In this document: in pieces, positions 38,088 through 51,111 of the stretch
Layout: every line of letters starts with the position of its first letter
How positions within the stretch are numbered: position 1 is the stretch's first letter
Assembly (NCBI GenBank): GCA_038503065.1
Contig: JBCAMK010000009.1
Span: forward strand, 434,001 to 498,000
DNA: 64,000 bases
Reading direction: 5' to 3'
Source of the DNA: Paragyromitra xinjiangensis
Taxonomy: Eukaryota > Ascomycota > Pezizomycetes > Pezizales > Discinaceae
Notes under the pieces: generated by a model
Told to the model about the DNA's origin: nothing
Database searches by the model: none
The model's input: the letters and a program-made list of their open reading frames with translations, nothing else
Program-made: the position numbers and the translations under genes

Positions 38088-38131
38088 ACCTCGATCACCA
38101 TAGCAATTCAAGATCCTCTCACCAAGGAAGC

Positions 38132-41100
38132 ATGTTACCAATTATGTCGACTCAACCACAACCGGATCCTGGCCCACACATGAGACACGACTCCCACAAG
38201 CAATTGCCAGTCAGACCTGCCTCTGATTCCGACACTGTTGCTTCTTCTTCTACGATGCAAGACCATCGATACCCACGCCGAACGGCCCCCGAAGATTCAC
38301 AGTCTCTAAAGCAACAAAGGCAGGCGCCTATGGCTATGAACACAGCAATACCACCAACATTACCTGGGGCGGACCCAAGAGAGAGTAAACGGAGAGGAGT
38401 AGGAATCGATTTGGACGGAAATTTCGAACAAGTGTTGAGTTCAAGAGGAGAGAGACCTCAACCAACACATCATGGCGATAGCGGATTTGCGAGTGCAGAG
38501 ACCACCATGAGCCCTCCGATAGAAGGAGCAAGTGGCATGCCTGGGTGGAAGATGGCATTCGGGTCTTCTGGGGAAAGTGCAACTTCGGGTGTCGGTGACG
38601 GACCCGAGGGGGCCTCAGGTGAGATCGACCGCGAAAGCTCTGGCTCAAGGAGCGGTACTCACAGGAGTGGCTCGGAAGATTGGTTCAACGCCTTTAATCG
38701 TGATGTCGGAGGAAATAATTGCGCTACATTCGATGGTACTGGTCCTTCTCTTTGGGATAGCGTCTTGGCAGGGGTCGATGGAAATGTGCTGACGAGTTAT
38801 GATTTTTGTGTAATAGATGACCCTCCTTATTATCTACCGAATGCCTACAAGAAGAGCAACTTGGGCAGTATCTCACGGTACTCACGTCTTAACAAGATTT
38901 ACCCAAATCGCAGCTCAAGAACTGGGATGAAGCGTCTCCATCCTGCCGGTTCGATAGCACTTATCGATAGCACAGAAGAGAGCAACAGTGATAGTTTTAG
39001 AAGTGTCATCGATGACCTTACCATCAAGAGTATAGACTAGCTCCTTCCCACCATCTCGTCTACTGTAAAGTCAGAGGCTAACCGATTAATAGACCAAAAA
39101 CTCAAGAAGCGTTTAAAGAAACTCGAAGGCCTTCATGGCGGTGGATTGGCGGAAGAGAAACTATTCGAAGTTCGGATGCACGGGCTCCCATTGTACGACC
39201 ATCTTCAATATTTGATTACTTTATTTGGTGGTGATTGTCTAACATCTCGCGTAGACACAAGAAGCAGGAACTTGAACGCCTATTACAGGGATTCGCCTCT
39301 ACTCTTGACACCAACAATGTACCAGTCTCCAAGAAGTCATCAGATCTTCACATGGCATCTAGCTTGCCATCAGTAAATCCATCATCATCTTCTTTGAACA
39401 TAACAGATTCTGCCTATGCATCAAATTCACGGTCGGGGACCACTTCAGTTGCACCTTCATCACACGTCAAGACAAAGCCTCATGTTGCTCGATCCTCATC
39501 AGCGAGTGAAAAGATGTCTGGCGGAAGTGGAATGTCACCTTTGGTTGCCGCTACCTCGGAAAGAAATAAGATGAAGGAGGTCGTAAGAAGACTGGAGCAA
39601 CTTTTCACTGGATTCAAGTCAAAACGCCCCGGATCCACCCCGGAAAGCACCAACTCTGATCGCTCTGGTTCAAACGCTGGGAGCGTCATCCCCGAGGGTG
39701 CGCGCGAAGCTTCAATGATGAATCCCTTCCAAGATAAACAGACAGCTGAATACGGTGATCCTACAGTTGTTCCGCGATCTGAACCTCACACTACTGAATC
39801 AGACGAGATCTCGGACCAACGTCCCACCAGACCCAAAGACCTGGATCCCAAGCGCCTAACAAAAGCCGAGGACAATATCGAGTACCTTAATAATCTGACT
39901 CACAGTGCTGCCACAGGTACCAAGTCTGAGGGACTGGGAGATGGTTGGTTCTACTTGAATCTAATTATCAACATGGCTCAACTTCACACCATCAGTGTCA
40001 CAGTTCCGTTTATAAAGAAGGCCATATCGACCGTCAGTGAAAAGCTAGAGCTTTCTGTGGATGGGAAGATGGTAAGGTGGAGAGGCGGTTTGGAGGGTAC
40101 AAGATTAAGCAGCGAGAGTTCATCAGGGAGTGGGCTTGATAGTGCGAGTATTACAAGTGATGGAAGTCCCGAGGAGTCGTCATGGGATGGTATGAGGAAG
40201 AGGTCACCGAATGATTCTGATGGGAATGTCATGTCCATTGATCCTCCATCAAAATCAGGATCAAGAGGAAGGACAAATACTTCAAACCGAAGGTTTCCAA
40301 CATTCAGTCCTGCGGGTGCCACCGACAAATTCCACTACAAGCCCATGTTTGCTCAGCCAGGAACCTTCGACGATGATACTTCAAGTATTCTCAGCACTTC
40401 AATGGGGTCTTTCCCACGTGGTAGTTCGGACGAAGGAGGTATGTCAAGTGTGACAAAGAAGACGCTTCCTCTGGACGGTCCTATCATCTACTACGAGGGT
40501 GGGAAATTCTGCACTGATCTCACTACCCAGGTTGTGAGGGAGGGAAAGCTTTTAACCATGTCTCCGACATTTCCCTACGAAAGATTCACAAACAAACCAA
40601 TTGGGGAGAAACAGCCCCGCGTACCCCTGAGCCCCAACACTAAGAGGGAGAGCCCATTATTCGCGAAAGACCGCCCCCCAACAATATCATTGGAGAATGA
40701 CTGCATGAACATTGACGACGATAGCGATGTGGGCCTTCAATTTTCACCAAGGTTCTCCTCATCCATGCCTCAGACCCCACCCCCACCAATGGAATTGGAA
40801 GTATCGGGTATCGGTGGTGTGTTTCCGGAGGACAATTTCGCTATCAATGTGCAAAAGAGGCATTTTTTGCTCCCGCAGAATGCCAACGGGGCATTGCCTT
40901 GCTCAACAAAGAAGTTGTCGAAATCGAAAATCTTGCGCAAGATCTCGCATCGTATCCAGAAATCGTCGATCGATGCCTTTCAGCTGAATGAGGAGATGTC
41001 CGATTCAGCGGAGTCTTCCGACGAAAACTCTGGGTCCGAGGGCTCAGAGTTGGATTCGGGAGATGAGCGATCCAATGAATCCGGAGCCGAGTCCGAAGTA

Positions 41101-41808
41101 GAGGGAGCCTCAGACTCCGAGTCTTCGGAAGCACCTGCGGATGTTGCCAAGCCCTGCCGAAGATTCAAAAATAAGCTCATCCACCCTGAACTTGTGTCGG
41201 CTCAAATACTCAGACTTCAACCTTCTTCTCTTCCCCCTGCCAACTGCATCTACTTCGCATCTTCAGACGATACCTCTTCCGTTGATACCGATTCCGGTGC
41301 CGAGCCACACTCTTCAAGCTCGGAAGGTTACTTCCTCCGTATGTTGACCCAAGGTAACACAGATATTTACGGCAACTCTGGTGACGAAGAAGAAGATTTA
41401 AGCACCGAGATCCTCGCTGCCAATGGAATGCGAATATACAGACCCGTGCAGCCAACTACCGAGTCTGGCGAGGCCGGTTCATCTGCTGCTACTGCAGGTG
41501 ACGCAAGCGGCTGCTCAACTCCCGTAGTCGTTCCCGTGAGCGAAGCCAACATGACGGTACCCCCAGACATGAACATCATAGATATCGACGGCAGCTGGGG
41601 CGAGAGTCCAGATAGTGGAAGCGGAAGTGGGAATCAATCCTCATCTACGACTGGTGATGATGATGAAGATAATTTTGGGATGTCAAAGGATAGGCCGTCG
41701 TTGAAGAGGGGCCGTGGATCTGGGGCTTCTTCTTCAGAAAGCGCCGTTGGGCTTGTTAGGAAGACTGCTAGGAAGAACGACAAGCCTATTTCGTTGGACG
41801 ATTATTGA
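38132..41808 (+). CDS. frq: Circadian clock protein FREQUENCY
   Basis: The negative element of the fungal circadian oscillator, which with FRH and CK1 represses the White Collar complex in the nucleus. Exons: 38132-39029, 39093-39192 and 39255-41808, giving 1183 residues (Neurospora FRQ has 989). Intron 1 joins FRSVIDDLTIKN to QKLKKRLKKLE, the conserved FRQ coiled coil. Intron 2 joins EEKLFEVRMHGLP to HKKQELERLLQGF. Further FRQ blocks are GWFYLNLIINMAQLHT and DGKMVRWRGGLEGT (about 560-600), YYEGGKFCTDL, and the FRH-interaction-like segment MELEVSGIGGVFPEDNFAI near 845. Acidic Ser-rich tracts (about 920-970) suit multiple phosphorylation. The start is uncertain: the frame is open from 37946 but has no ATG before 38132, so a near-cognate start or an extra upstream exon is possible. 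Confidence 0.9.
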
Positions 41809-42491
41809 TGGAATTTGGATTTTTCGCTTTTTCACTTTTTTGTTCATTTCACTTTTTCGAGTACAAAGTTTTTGGCTACCATTTTTAGCGCTAGCGTTTG
41901 ATTTTGGATGGTCTGAAGCGAAGGACTTTCATGTTTGTTTTTCCTGTTTTTCATGGGGTGCTTCATTTTTCCCGGTTTGGAGCGTTCTAGGAGTTTTTCT
42001 TTTCCATTTTATATCATTTTGCATTGCATTTACTTTCTTCGTTCATACCCATTAGCTACGAATTTGTCTGGTTTAGTCTCTCGGTTTTTGGGGTTTTCTC
42101 TTGGATAAATTTCATAAAAGAGGCTCGCGGAGGCGTATATAAGTTAAGATTTGGACGCAGCTTGGTGGCTGTAGGAAATTGATGGATCTATTGGGAGTTT
42201 ACGCCTTTTGGGAGTCTCTTTCTTGTTTTCATTCGCATATATATCTAGGGTGTTGGTGTTGTTTGTTTTCATCATGATGTCTAGTAATTGTTTCTCTGAA
42301 TGATCTACTGTGCATTGGGCATGGATTATTTATTCTCGGGAAGGCTTTTTTCTAATATTTCCTTTGATACTTTAGGGAAGGGGGGGTGTTCGGAGTGTTT
42401 GTTTTCCCTGGTTTTCGTGAAGCCTTCTCACTTTCTACTTTTCCGGATGTATATACTTGGTTGTTGAGGGGAAAGAATACGTTTTGGTCCC

Positions 42492-42523
42492 TCGATTCGA
42501 TCCGATCACAGTCGATGCGATCG
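42492..42523. promoter_or_regulatory. GATC/CGAT motif cluster downstream of frq
   Basis: Five overlapping GAT-type half sites in 32 bases (starting TCGATTCGATCCGATC), about 690 bp after the frq stop. In Neurospora an antisense frq transcript (qrf) is light-induced from a light-response element beyond the 3' end, so this cluster is positioned like an antisense promoter element. Inference from position and motif. Confidence 0.35.
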
Positions 42524-43126
42524 TTGGTTTGCTCAGCACAACCCAGCGCATAAATATGCCTCTCGTTCCTTAATCCCTTGATTCGGATCGTAGCTAGGTT
42601 TAAGAAGGAGGAGGCTGGGAAGGCACTTAGCATAGCAGCGGTGACGGGGGGTTATGTATGTATATGAGTTCAAAAGACTCAGTGTAATTGAATTTGAAAT
42701 AGTAGCTACAGTGGGTCTTCGAGCTGCTATATCGGTACTGTTTCGATTGTTTCGATTTCCCCTTTCGCACGCCAACGAAGCGGTCACAGCGCAGTAGTCA
42801 GGTTTTATGTACTTACAGCGTAAGCAATCAATCTCAAATCACGATGTTCTCGTTCCTGCCTTTTTACATTCCTCACCCCCCCTTGGTCTTCCCGATATTG
42901 CTTACGACTCCCCGACTCATCCATCGTTTGCATGCACCCGATATCGATGTTCAATTTCGATTCATCGTTCGTCCATCTCTCGGGGGCCACCGTGTTTAAC
43001 CGCGCATCCCTTACTGATACACCCAGCCGCGCTTTCTTCGGTAGGGGCCTCGGGGTTGTCGCCACCTGGCTCATCCTCAGCCTGTTCCCTCCTCAGGCTG
43101 GAATGTCGATGGGGCTGGAGATCTAG

Positions 43127-43140
43127 GATCGATCGATGAG
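43127..43140. promoter_or_regulatory. Second GATCGATCGAT motif downstream of frq
   Basis: GGATCGATCGATGAG contains overlapping copies of GATCGA, the core bound by White Collar proteins in Neurospora, 1.3 kb beyond the frq stop. Suggestive only. Confidence 0.3.
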
Positions 43141-46100
43141 ACCTGCACCCACGTGGTTTGAGGTTAGACGTCATATCATCGGTGGTGCGCGGGGTGCTGG
43201 ACCCTGAATTGAGTGGGGCGTTGGAGACATTCCGGGGTTATGTCTATGGACCGGGGGTGTAGTGTTGTTTGGGGTTGTGATTCTCGATCGGAGGTTTTGG
43301 GGAATTATCTCCAATAATCTTCAAGTTTACATTACGAGCGGCACTTGAGGTGATTTTTTTTATTTTTTTTAATTCTGATTTTTAACCGGTGGAAAGGATT
43401 TGCCGTTTATCCTCCTTCGTTGGTTTCGTGCTTGTATTCGATATATATATTTTTCCCGTTTTTTTTCTTTCCTTTTTCCCCCTTACTCGGCTACCATTAG
43501 TGATTAATTGTTGGGAAAAAAAACGGCGATGCCGAAAGTGACGGAATCTCCGGAAGGGGGTTGTGTCTTTCGGGTGGGGATCCGATTTGATTTTTTTTTC
43601 TAATTTTTTCCGAGCTCGTCCCGGGTGCCGTTTTTACATATCGTAGGGATTTAATTCCCTCTTTCTTGGAAGGGGAGGGGGGTTTGAAGGGGGGTTATTT
43701 TTTTCCCCATCGAAAGTGGAACCCGAGGAGATCGTGTGATGATCCGCGCAGAGTAAGCATGCAGGAAAATTGTTTCTAGAAACGAGTGGGAACCTGGTTT
43801 TCGTAAATCTCGATCTTTTTTTTTCCTCCTCTTCTCCGGTCCTGTTATCTTATCTGATTGACATGTGTCACCGTCTATACCGTGGTGTGGCGAGTGCATT
43901 GTTGATGGCGTAGCTGTTTATGTGGCCAGGACCGATGACTGGATCTCAAATATAGTAATCGAACCCTGTGGGTTAGCATCGGTTCCATTTCGTCATCTTG
44001 GTGGTAGCCTGGAAATGTGGCGAGGCTGTGGCGAGACTACAAGATCACATCGAATTTCTACATCGTGATGAAGATCTATTATATTGATTAGATCACGTGA
44101 AAAGGTCTTTTTGCTTGGAAAACCGAGCATCTGTTCAATTAAATGCAGCATGGGTCTGCTGCATGATTCCGCAAAAGCAAAATCTGTGGTGTGACTTTCT
44201 GCTATTAAGTCACAAATTATCACTCGCACTTTCCTAGCTGACTCGCCGGTTTGTCATTAGGTGTGTCGCGGAAAATATGTGATACGACCGCTGTCCCCCT
44301 CATTTCCCCTCATTTCACTTCCTCGTTGACCGTTATACATCTTATACCCGCCCAAACCCATCGACTCAGTTCAGTTTTCAGCTACTATTCTCGGTACCGC
44401 TGATTTCTTCACATCACCTTCACGATTTAAATCCCGGACTACGGGCCGAAATGATGTATGGCCCGGAGGCTTCGAAATCGCGCACGAGGTTTGGAATCAG
44501 CCCGCGACCGGTGACTCTCCGGACTGCCAGCGAAGTGCGAAAGGAAATACACCCGCACTTTTCTTTCTGGCCTACTTTTAGTCCACGTGCTTAGCCCAGC
44601 CGATCCACCTTGGGGGTGGGTTTTTTTGGCAATTTTGCTTATGTAGGGGGATTCATCCAGATTAACCATCACCTACGCTGGATTTGAAATGCTTTGGGAC
44701 TATGAACACGAGGACATCCGTTTTTACATGGGCTGGATCGATGCCGGTTTATTGTTTACATCTTCACGGCTTCCTGCTGGAGTGTAACGATATGTTTCAA
44801 TTCGACAGCCTTGGCTTTATCTTGGCCCTGCCGGGCGGATCGGATCTGGGGGGTTAATGCATTGAGGTGTTCGGCATGGCATCATCTGATCTGCTGGCAA
44901 TGAGGCCTGGAGTTTTGTTTGAAATTTTGGGGAGGACTAGGGCTGGGTACCGGCAGCTGTGGATGCTTTTTAATTTGGGCTGGGATGAGGTTGAACTGCC
45001 GGAGGCCTTGGGAAGAAATGGTTAAGGGGGATCGCGGTCCTTTTTGGTTAAGTTCGGCATACAATTTGGATTTTGGTGGCTGGTACAGCTTGCTTTTTGC
45101 CTACTGGAAGTGAAGTCTGTATGGGAATTTAGTGCGGCACGTGCAGTCAGGGGCTTGGTAGGGCTGTGGCTTAGGCGATTTGTGGATCGTGCTACAGGAC
45201 CAGAACTTCAGGAAGTTCAAGATATGAGCAACATAGCAACAAGGGGTCAATATGTTTCAGAGAATCTAGCTCTCATACAACTGAGAGCTACAGATGGAAG
45301 TGGACGGCAAGGATATCACAAGGGGCTTGCGTAACAGGAAGTGCGGTGTTGCGCGCACGCTGTTGGGGAACATAGGGATTGGGATGCAGAAAAGACTTGT
45401 TCGATTGGCTCAACTGTGGTACAGGTCTAATATACAGAACCCATTTGCATACTGGAGCCTTCTATACCTTGCGGCGTTTATCGTACGACATATCCCGTTA
45501 ACTGTTAGAGGGCATCACTTCAATACACACACGGCAACGTCATCGAGTGATATCTCATGATTTTTGTCGAACTAAAAGCTACCCTAATACACATCGAGTG
45601 GATCATCTTGGATATTTTACTCATAGACGACTGGCGTTTTAGAGTGGACCTTGGAGTGGACTGTCTTTGCAGCTATGAGTCTGGTATTGTTTGTGTGATA
45701 TGATTGTCCTAGAACTGTCAGTCATTTGTGATTTGGGTATTCTGTATCAACAGATATCCTTTGGAACTGGTCGCTGGGTTTCGCTCGTATGGCGGGTCTG
45801 GGATATTGATCAGGAGTGCTCTACTTCTACGAGATATTACGAATTCTTGAGGGCCTGTCCGAGACTATGATTGGCAGTAGTGTCTTGGAGGGGAACAGAT
45901 ATCGGGGAGACAAGTTGAGAAGTTGTAATTGTCTAGAACCACCGAACGGCGTCTTCGGTTCCCTTGGGCACGGGTTTCGGAAATCATATTTCTGGTTGGT
46001 TTTGGCTAGGTCGGTGCACCTCATAAACTACAGAATAATCATTCCCTGGCGCAATTCTCGACTCACTAACATCGGCTTGGAGCTTTCCATGACCATTTAC

Positions 46101-46867
46101 TGTAGTTCTCATTTTTGGAGAACTCTGGATTTTGGGTTTGTTTGCTCGCCTGAAGGTCTATCTTTCTAGAATCGTCTTCACGGGAGGTCTCTGGGTTGCT
46201 GGGGTCGCTGAGTTTGTCAGGGTGTGACTGGATTTAGTCATTTGTTATTGCTCATCTGCCTGAAATCATGCTCTCCATATGTAACCTTAGTATTAGCGGA
46301 ACGCCTTGTACCCCAGCTCATACTTTCACTTTATCATCCGCTAAGAGGTCTAGGGCATGGTTTAAAGAGTGAGGGTATGTGAGCTGAAACATGGTCAAGA
46401 TAGTAGATGTTGAATACTTGATGGAGGGACGGCATATTAGAAAATCACATTGTAACAAAGTCTTTATGGTTTTCGTAAACTTTATTTGCCCAAGTCTGGC
46501 TTCTCTTGAGGTTTTTGCGGTTTGCCAACTATTGTGATTGATCATTTATCCTTGCCATTAGGTTCAATAAAGTGTTCACCAAACTTAGATACTGCCTATC
46601 CTCCCACTATACTTTCGATTCGTTTGTGTTACCTCCATAAACATACCAGCTTCGTTCAAGGAACGCGAGTTTCTCACTCCATTTTGTTTTCGACGTTGCT
46701 CGCCAGGAATAGAATTTCGTAGTGCAGGTCTAACTTATCTTGCGGCATAAGCTGTCGATTGATTTGCTTCTTCGCCATCCCTATAGACATTGAGTGCGCT
46801 GGGATTTAGTAAGTTTTGGGCACAGGAAATAGTGAGGCTTTTAGGTAGAAACCTACTAATAGCTGTT

Positions 46868-49800
46868 CTAGAATAGGGATAACATGGGAATGCTGTGGCG
46901 CTCGAGTGAGTTTAGGTATTTCGCACTTTTTTGCATGTTAGATATTGGTGGTGAAGTGTAGATAATTTTGTACGTACCGGGACGATCCCTACTTAGGGCT
47001 TTCTCGCACCTGGAAAGGACTCGTCTGCGCCATTCGGAGGTTTTCTCGCCCCTTGAAAGTGCCTGTATATACCGTTTGAAGGAGTCCTTAGGCTTTTCTC
47101 GGCTGGCGAATAAAAGTGCCATACTGTTGACGGTGTCGAGCGTACTGGGGTGGTAATTGCCCAGGGCTTTCTCATACCCGGCAAGTGCCCGCCTATACCA
47201 CTCGAGGGCATCCTCATACTTTTCTTGGTTTTTGAATACAATTGCCATATTGTAGACAGTGTCGAGCGTACTGGGGTGTTCCTTGCCCAGGTCTTTCTCA
47301 TACCCGGCAAGTGCCCGCCTATACCACTCGAGGGCATCCTCATACTTTCCTTGGTTGTCGAATACCGATGCCATATTGCCGACAGTGTTGAGCGTACTGG
47401 GGTGGTCCTTGCCCAGGGCTTTCTCACACCCGGCGAGTGCCCGCCTATACCACTCGAGAGCATCCTCATGCTTTCCTTGGTGGGTGAATACCGATGCCAT
47501 ATTGTGGACAGTGTTGAGCGTACTGGGGTGGTCCTTGCCCAGGGCTTTCTCCTTCCCGGCAAGTGCCCGCCTATACCATTCGAGGGCATCCTCATACTTT
47601 CCTTGGTTTTTGAATACAATTGCCATATTGTTGACAGTGTCGAGCGTACTGGGGTGGTCCATGCTCAGGGCTTTCTCATACCCGGCAAGTGCCCGCCTAT
47701 ACCACTCGAGGGCATCCTCATACTTTCCTTGGTTGTAGAATACCAATGCCATATTGTGGATAGTGTCGAGCGTACTGGGGTGGTCCTTGCCCAGGGCTTT
47801 CTCCTTCCCGGCAAGTTCCCGCCTATACCACTCGAGGGCATCCTCATACTTTCCTTGGTTTTTGAATACCGATGCCATATTGCCGACAGTGTTGAGCGTA
47901 CTGGGGTGGTCCTTGCCCAGGGCTTTCTCATACCCGGCAAGTGCCCGCCTATACCACTCGAGGGCATCCTCATACTTTCCTTGGTTGTAGAATACCAATG
48001 CCATATTGTTGACAGCGCCGAGCGTACTGGGGTGGTCCTTGCCCAGGGCTTTCTCATACCCGGCAAGTGCCCGCCTATACCATTTGAGGGCATCCTCATA
48101 CTTTCCTTGGTTGTAGAATACCAATGCCATATTGCCGACAGTGTTGAGCGTACTGGGGTGGTCCTTGCCCAGGGCTTTCTCCCTCCCGGCAAGTGCGCGC
48201 CTATACCACTCGAGGGCATCCTCACACTTTCTTTGGTTGTAGAATACCAATGCGACACCGTAGACGGCGTCGAGCGTGTCGGGATGGTCAATTCCTAGTG
48301 CTTTCTCTCTTCCGACTAGTGCGCGCCTATACCACTCCAGCGCCCCAGCGCGCTTGCATTCATTTGTCTGAATTCTCCCAAGTAGATCCTGATCCCTCGA
48401 TATATTCTGACCGATTAATCCAAGCGCTTCTGTCGGTTGAAAACTCGTTTCTGCGGAATCATTGGCCCTAGAATACACACCCCTCTCCTCGAGATGTCTT
48501 GCCATCTTATATTCCACATCATATATAGACCTAAGAGTTAGGCCGATCATTTCAGCTTTCGAGATGACTGAGATAGCATGTGGGAGAAGTAGCGAACACT
48601 GAGCAACGTTTTCGAAAGTGCCGTACGGAAAGGTGTCATGAAGTAGCTCGACGGCATCCGTTAATCTTGTCGAATAAGTGGCAGGTTGCATGTGAACGCG
48701 AGTCGACAATCCAACTAAATCATGAAGACGATACTCGTGTTGACTTATCTGGCTTACGAGAGAGTAATTCAGAAGTACTCCGATTGTCTTGAAAAAATCT
48801 ATATCCTTTTCAAGTTCCGGCCAAGACAAACTCCTAAGTAAGGTTTTTGGAATGCTCTGGCAATCGAGAAGCGACATTAATTCCAGTAGCTTCATCGTAA
48901 GTGGTTGTTCTCGCCGGATCTTTTCGACAGTGATAGTTAAGGTACCAATAACTGAGCGTGGCGGCATGTCTGGGGATGGTTGAAACTCGTCTGCTAGTAG
49001 GGTTTCACGATCCCGCCCAAAAATTGAAATATAGTCCTCAACCGGGATGTTTGTCTGTTGTATGTATGCTGCGGCGTGGGCAATGGCAAGGGGCAAGTTG
49101 TCCAACAACCGTAAAAGTCTATCGATCTTTGACCGAGCGAGTTGAGTTGTTTCGCTCGCAGTCAACCTGGCAAAGGTTTTGATGGCTTCTAAGTTAGTCA
49201 TGTTGCTGACCTCAATCGCAGCACTAGTACTAGTGCCTACAGCTCCGGCAGCTCGTTTATCGCGAGAGGTGAAGATGATCGCTCCATTTCGCGACGGGAG
49301 CCAGCGTTTGAACTTTAGGCTGATATCATCAAAGTTATCAATAATCAGAAGCCAATCACCGCTCTCTTTTGTTTCGAACCAAGCCTTCACGCTGGCGCAA
49401 ACACTTTCCTCCGTTGTATCTGCAAGCGCCAGAGAAACAGTTTCAGCAACCCCCGCATAGCCACAAGTGAAACCTTCGTCTGATTCTCCACTTATCCAGT
49501 AGATAGCTTTCATTTTGGTTCGGTAGGCGAATTCGACCGCGATCTGAGTCTTCCTAGAAGTTTTTAGTAGCGAAATTTAAATATAGAAATCTAGGGCTAT
49601 GAATTACCCAGTCCCGCCAAGCCCATAAAGAACGACTCTAGGTTGGTAACCCCTCTGAAATGCCAGCTTCTCACCTAGTTTGGCTAGAATGGGATCTCGG
49701 CCAGTAAAATCTTCATTCCGTCTGAAAGGGACCGAGAAGATGTCACTGCGCGGTTTGTCGGCTATAAAAATTAGCTTCATTTAGCTTATATCGTAGTTTC

Positions 49801-51111
49801 CGCAAAAGCGGTCAGAATTATAGATAAACCACCCACAATATATAGCTGGAATCAAGCTCAACCTTTGTGTTACTGGGGCATGAATTTCGGCTAGTCGCGT
49901 TCGTTCTTCGGCCGCAAGCAGAGCTCTCTCTACTAAATCTATGATATTGCCTTCGACTTGTTTGTAGGCGTCGTCATCGCTAGCTTCAAACTTGCAAATG
50001 TTAGAATGGTGGGCATTTAGTCCTATCTGCGTTTCTCGATTTATTGAAAGGCCTAAAGTTGCAGATTCTTGGTCTACGATCTGTAGGTAATATGGATTGT
50101 CAGACAGTAGCCCATCTTTAAGTAGAACTTTTGTCTAATGGCAGAAACTTGGCTTTGAGGATACTTGAGGAAGTTTCTGGGGGTAGATATACGTGGCTAG
50201 TGAAGAGAGAATACATACCACTCCGAGTCTTTTATACGGCAGGGTCTCGTAAAAACTGAGAACGTAGTAACTTTCAAGCTGCAGTTGAAAGTCATCAACA
50301 AGTTCGCTGGCGAAGAGACTGTCCTTTTTCAAGGATTCCATAAATGAATTGGAAGGATTTCGGAGACAGAAGCGGGCGATAGAAGCAGCAATGTTGCCGA
50401 GCGAAGCACCATTTCCACCTCGGTGGGGGGTTCCAAAAAATACAATGCCATACCTAAGAAGATCAGCGTGAGACTTGTGTTAGCCTTCAATTCGAAGCTG
50501 GGTATCGTACGTTGCGTTCCTGATAGAAATATAAGTCTCGGCTGCTTGCGCAATAACCAATGCCTATCCTGATCAGCCTTTATCATTCAAACTATCGATA
50601 AAATTGATCACAGTATGAGAAATATACCCTTTTAACAACTAAGCCGCCAAGGCTATGGCATATGAATATGAGGGGCCGTTCCATGGAATGCTATACTCTA
50701 TTTAACAAGCGACTCAAAAGAAAGAAGCTCGGTAACAATTTTTACTTTGCGTTCAAGCTTTAGCAGATTCAAGAGATTCATAGCATGGTCCCTGACCCCA
50801 CTGGTGGACGTCTCGAAAGCGACGTTCGAATTATATCCAAACAGTAATATCCGAGCGGTTTCGAGTTTCAGAGGAAGAAAGTCCTTTAGCCACATCTTTT
50901 TGTTCGCCGTCCATGTTTCTTCAGCATGCTTGTGCGAACCTTTGGGGTTAAGCCCGTGCACTGCAACAATACTTTAATGAGAAAAATTAGTTCAAGTGGG
51001 TTAGGTGAAAATGAGTGGGTTCTAGGAAAGGACTGACTCGATTTCAGCATCCTTATCTATAGGACTATACAGCTCTCTCAGAAAATTCTTGGATGTCTGT
51101 AAGGTTAACAT
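46868..51111 (-). CDS. NLR-like protein: alpha/beta hydrolase - NB-ARC - TPR
   Basis: An eight-exon gene (51111-51038, 50971-50746, 50690-50628, 50563-50511, 50453-50219, 50134-49863, 49745-49608, 49553-46868) giving 1248 residues; every junction keeps frame. Residues 1-300 form a lipase-like hydrolase of the SesB type found on fungal STAND proteins: IVAVHGLNP, nucleophile CHSLGG (Ser about 113), YGIVFFGTPHRGG, Asp about 238 in IVDQES and His about 259 in LNAHHSNICKF. An NB-ARC follows: P-loop YGLGGTGKTQ about 348-357, Walker B WLLIIDNFDD about 421, DNLPLAIAHAAAYI and an MHD-like YRLHDLV near 630. The C-terminus holds ten 42-residue TPRs (EWYRRALAGYEKALGKDHPS). Such proteins act in fungal heterokaryon incompatibility or immunity-like cell death; the ligand is unknown. 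All motifs are intact, so it is probably functional. Confidence 0.9.
47100..48360 (-). repeat. 126-bp tandem repeats encoding TPRs of the NLR-like gene
   Basis: About ten tandem units of 126 bp. The central eight (about 47140-48200) are nearly identical at DNA level, including silent sites (conserved blocks such as CTTTCCTTGGTTG and GTACTGGGGTGGTCC recur every 126 bases). The outermost units at each end are diverged. This indicates recent duplication or gene conversion within the array. Confidence 0.9.

Larger units (their letters stand above)
41809..46867. other. Gene-free 5-kb stretch downstream of frq
   Basis: T-rich (plus strand) sequence after frq, probably its 3' UTR and possibly antisense transcript territory. 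No domain-bearing frame was recognised on either strand; the longest frames (45816-46169, 45044-45334 and 42807-43139, all plus) look fortuitous. It includes homopolymer T tracts near 43351-43390 and 43440-43620. Confidence 0.5.

Noticed and set aside
43955..43975. tRNA B-box-like sequence (GGGTTCGATTAC on the minus strand)
   Set aside because: No matching A box, no acceptor stem and a poor T-stem; not a tRNA.
47150..48298. Long plus-strand open frame (382 codons) over the NLR TPR array
   Set aside because: It is the antisense shadow of the 126-bp repeats; its periodic peptide simply reflects the minus-strand TPR code.
47100..48360. Regular repeats resembling a CRISPR-like array
   Set aside because: The period is exactly 42 codons inside an open reading frame, with TPR consensus; there are no spacers and the organism is eukaryotic.
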